Virus record (IMG/VR): IMGVR_UViG_3300044993_000053
Coordinates: 1 to 29,411 of that record
From: a virus
Length of the DNA: 29,411 nucleotides
Direction: 5' to 3' (one strand)
Position numbers and translations under genes: made by a program. Numbering within the stretch: position 1 is the stretch's first letter; each line of letters opens with the position of its first letter. The notes beneath the pieces are model-generated. The model was given only the letters and a program-made list of their open reading frames with translations, ran no database searches and was not told the DNA's origin. Positions 29,374 through 29,411 of this stretch are shown one piece after another.

Positions 29374-29411
29374 CACACCGCGGGCACCACCGGGCCCGGC
29401 GCCGCGGTCGA
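29370..29411 (+). CDS. Start of a gene cut by the right edge
   Basis: An ATG overlaps the previous stop (ATGA), and 14 codons (MTHRGHHRARRRGR) are open to the end of the window. The product is very basic so far. Nothing more can be said from this fragment. Confidence 0.5.
   Translation, partial: MTHRGHHRARRRGR

Noticed and set aside
1-29411. tRNA genes, integrase, attachment site
   Set aside because: No tRNA-like T-loop and anticodon arrangement, no tyrosine or serine recombinase motifs and no obvious attachment-type repeat were seen on reading; a dedicated tRNA search was not possible here.

Overview
The window looks like most of the genome of a tailed siphovirus (Caudoviricetes) infecting a high-GC Gram-positive host, most likely an actinobacterium. 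The reasons are the very high GC content, frequent GTG starts, all genes on the + strand with 4-base ATGA/GTGA overlaps, an HK97-type head module, an actinophage-style minor tail protein, and early genes of YqaJ/RecT/HNH/methyltransferase type. I saw no integrase, tRNA, CRISPR array or insertion sequence. The last gene runs off the right edge.

Layout. (1) 56-5608, packaging and head: TerS-like protein, TerL, a small two-helix membrane protein, portal, prohead protease and major capsid with a scaffold-like delta domain. (2) 5703-8991, neck region, interrupted by a GT-A-like glycosyltransferase and a polytopic membrane protein; a head-tail adaptor and a probable tail terminator follow. (3) 8988-16487, tail: major tail protein, tail assembly chaperones joined by a -1 frameshift at CCCAAAA (11145-11151), tape measure, a LamG-like minor tail protein and a C1q-like candidate receptor-binding protein. 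(4) 16487-17630, lysis: TM plus coiled-coil protein, amidase endolysin and a two-TM holin candidate. (5) 17631-17900, control region with a GC-rich stem-loop, a double-palindrome operator and a probable near-leaderless promoter for a small HTH protein. (6) 18189-23101, replication and recombination: YqaJ exonuclease, RecT, HNH, an N4/N6-type DNA methyltransferase, a zinc ribbon and a winged-helix replication initiator whose gene appears to contain the origin. (7) 23107-24050, an island of related small genes with foreign codon use. (8) 24117-26447, small early genes and a C5 cytosine methyltransferase, with a clear leaderless promoter at 24833-24861. (9) 26464-29411, a second set of tail-like genes, a secreted or membrane protein, a SAM methyltransferase and small genes.

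Three layers of non-coding structure overlie the genes. The first is a recurring start-associated leader (CCAGGAGACCACCACC next to ATG, often followed by ACCAC), once as a 38-base exact repeat before two unrelated genes. The second is a family of roughly 30-base imperfect dyads (GAACCTC..GAGGTCGAGGGTT) at or inside the 3' ends of genes. The third is an extreme excess of GAGCTC/CTCGAG tied to the use of CTC for leucine, which stops abruptly in the 23.1-24.0 kb island. The most interesting point is the likely origin inside the initiator gene: a consensus DnaA box, four phased GTGCGG repeats and a purine tract ending in a perfect 14-base-arm mirror repeat.
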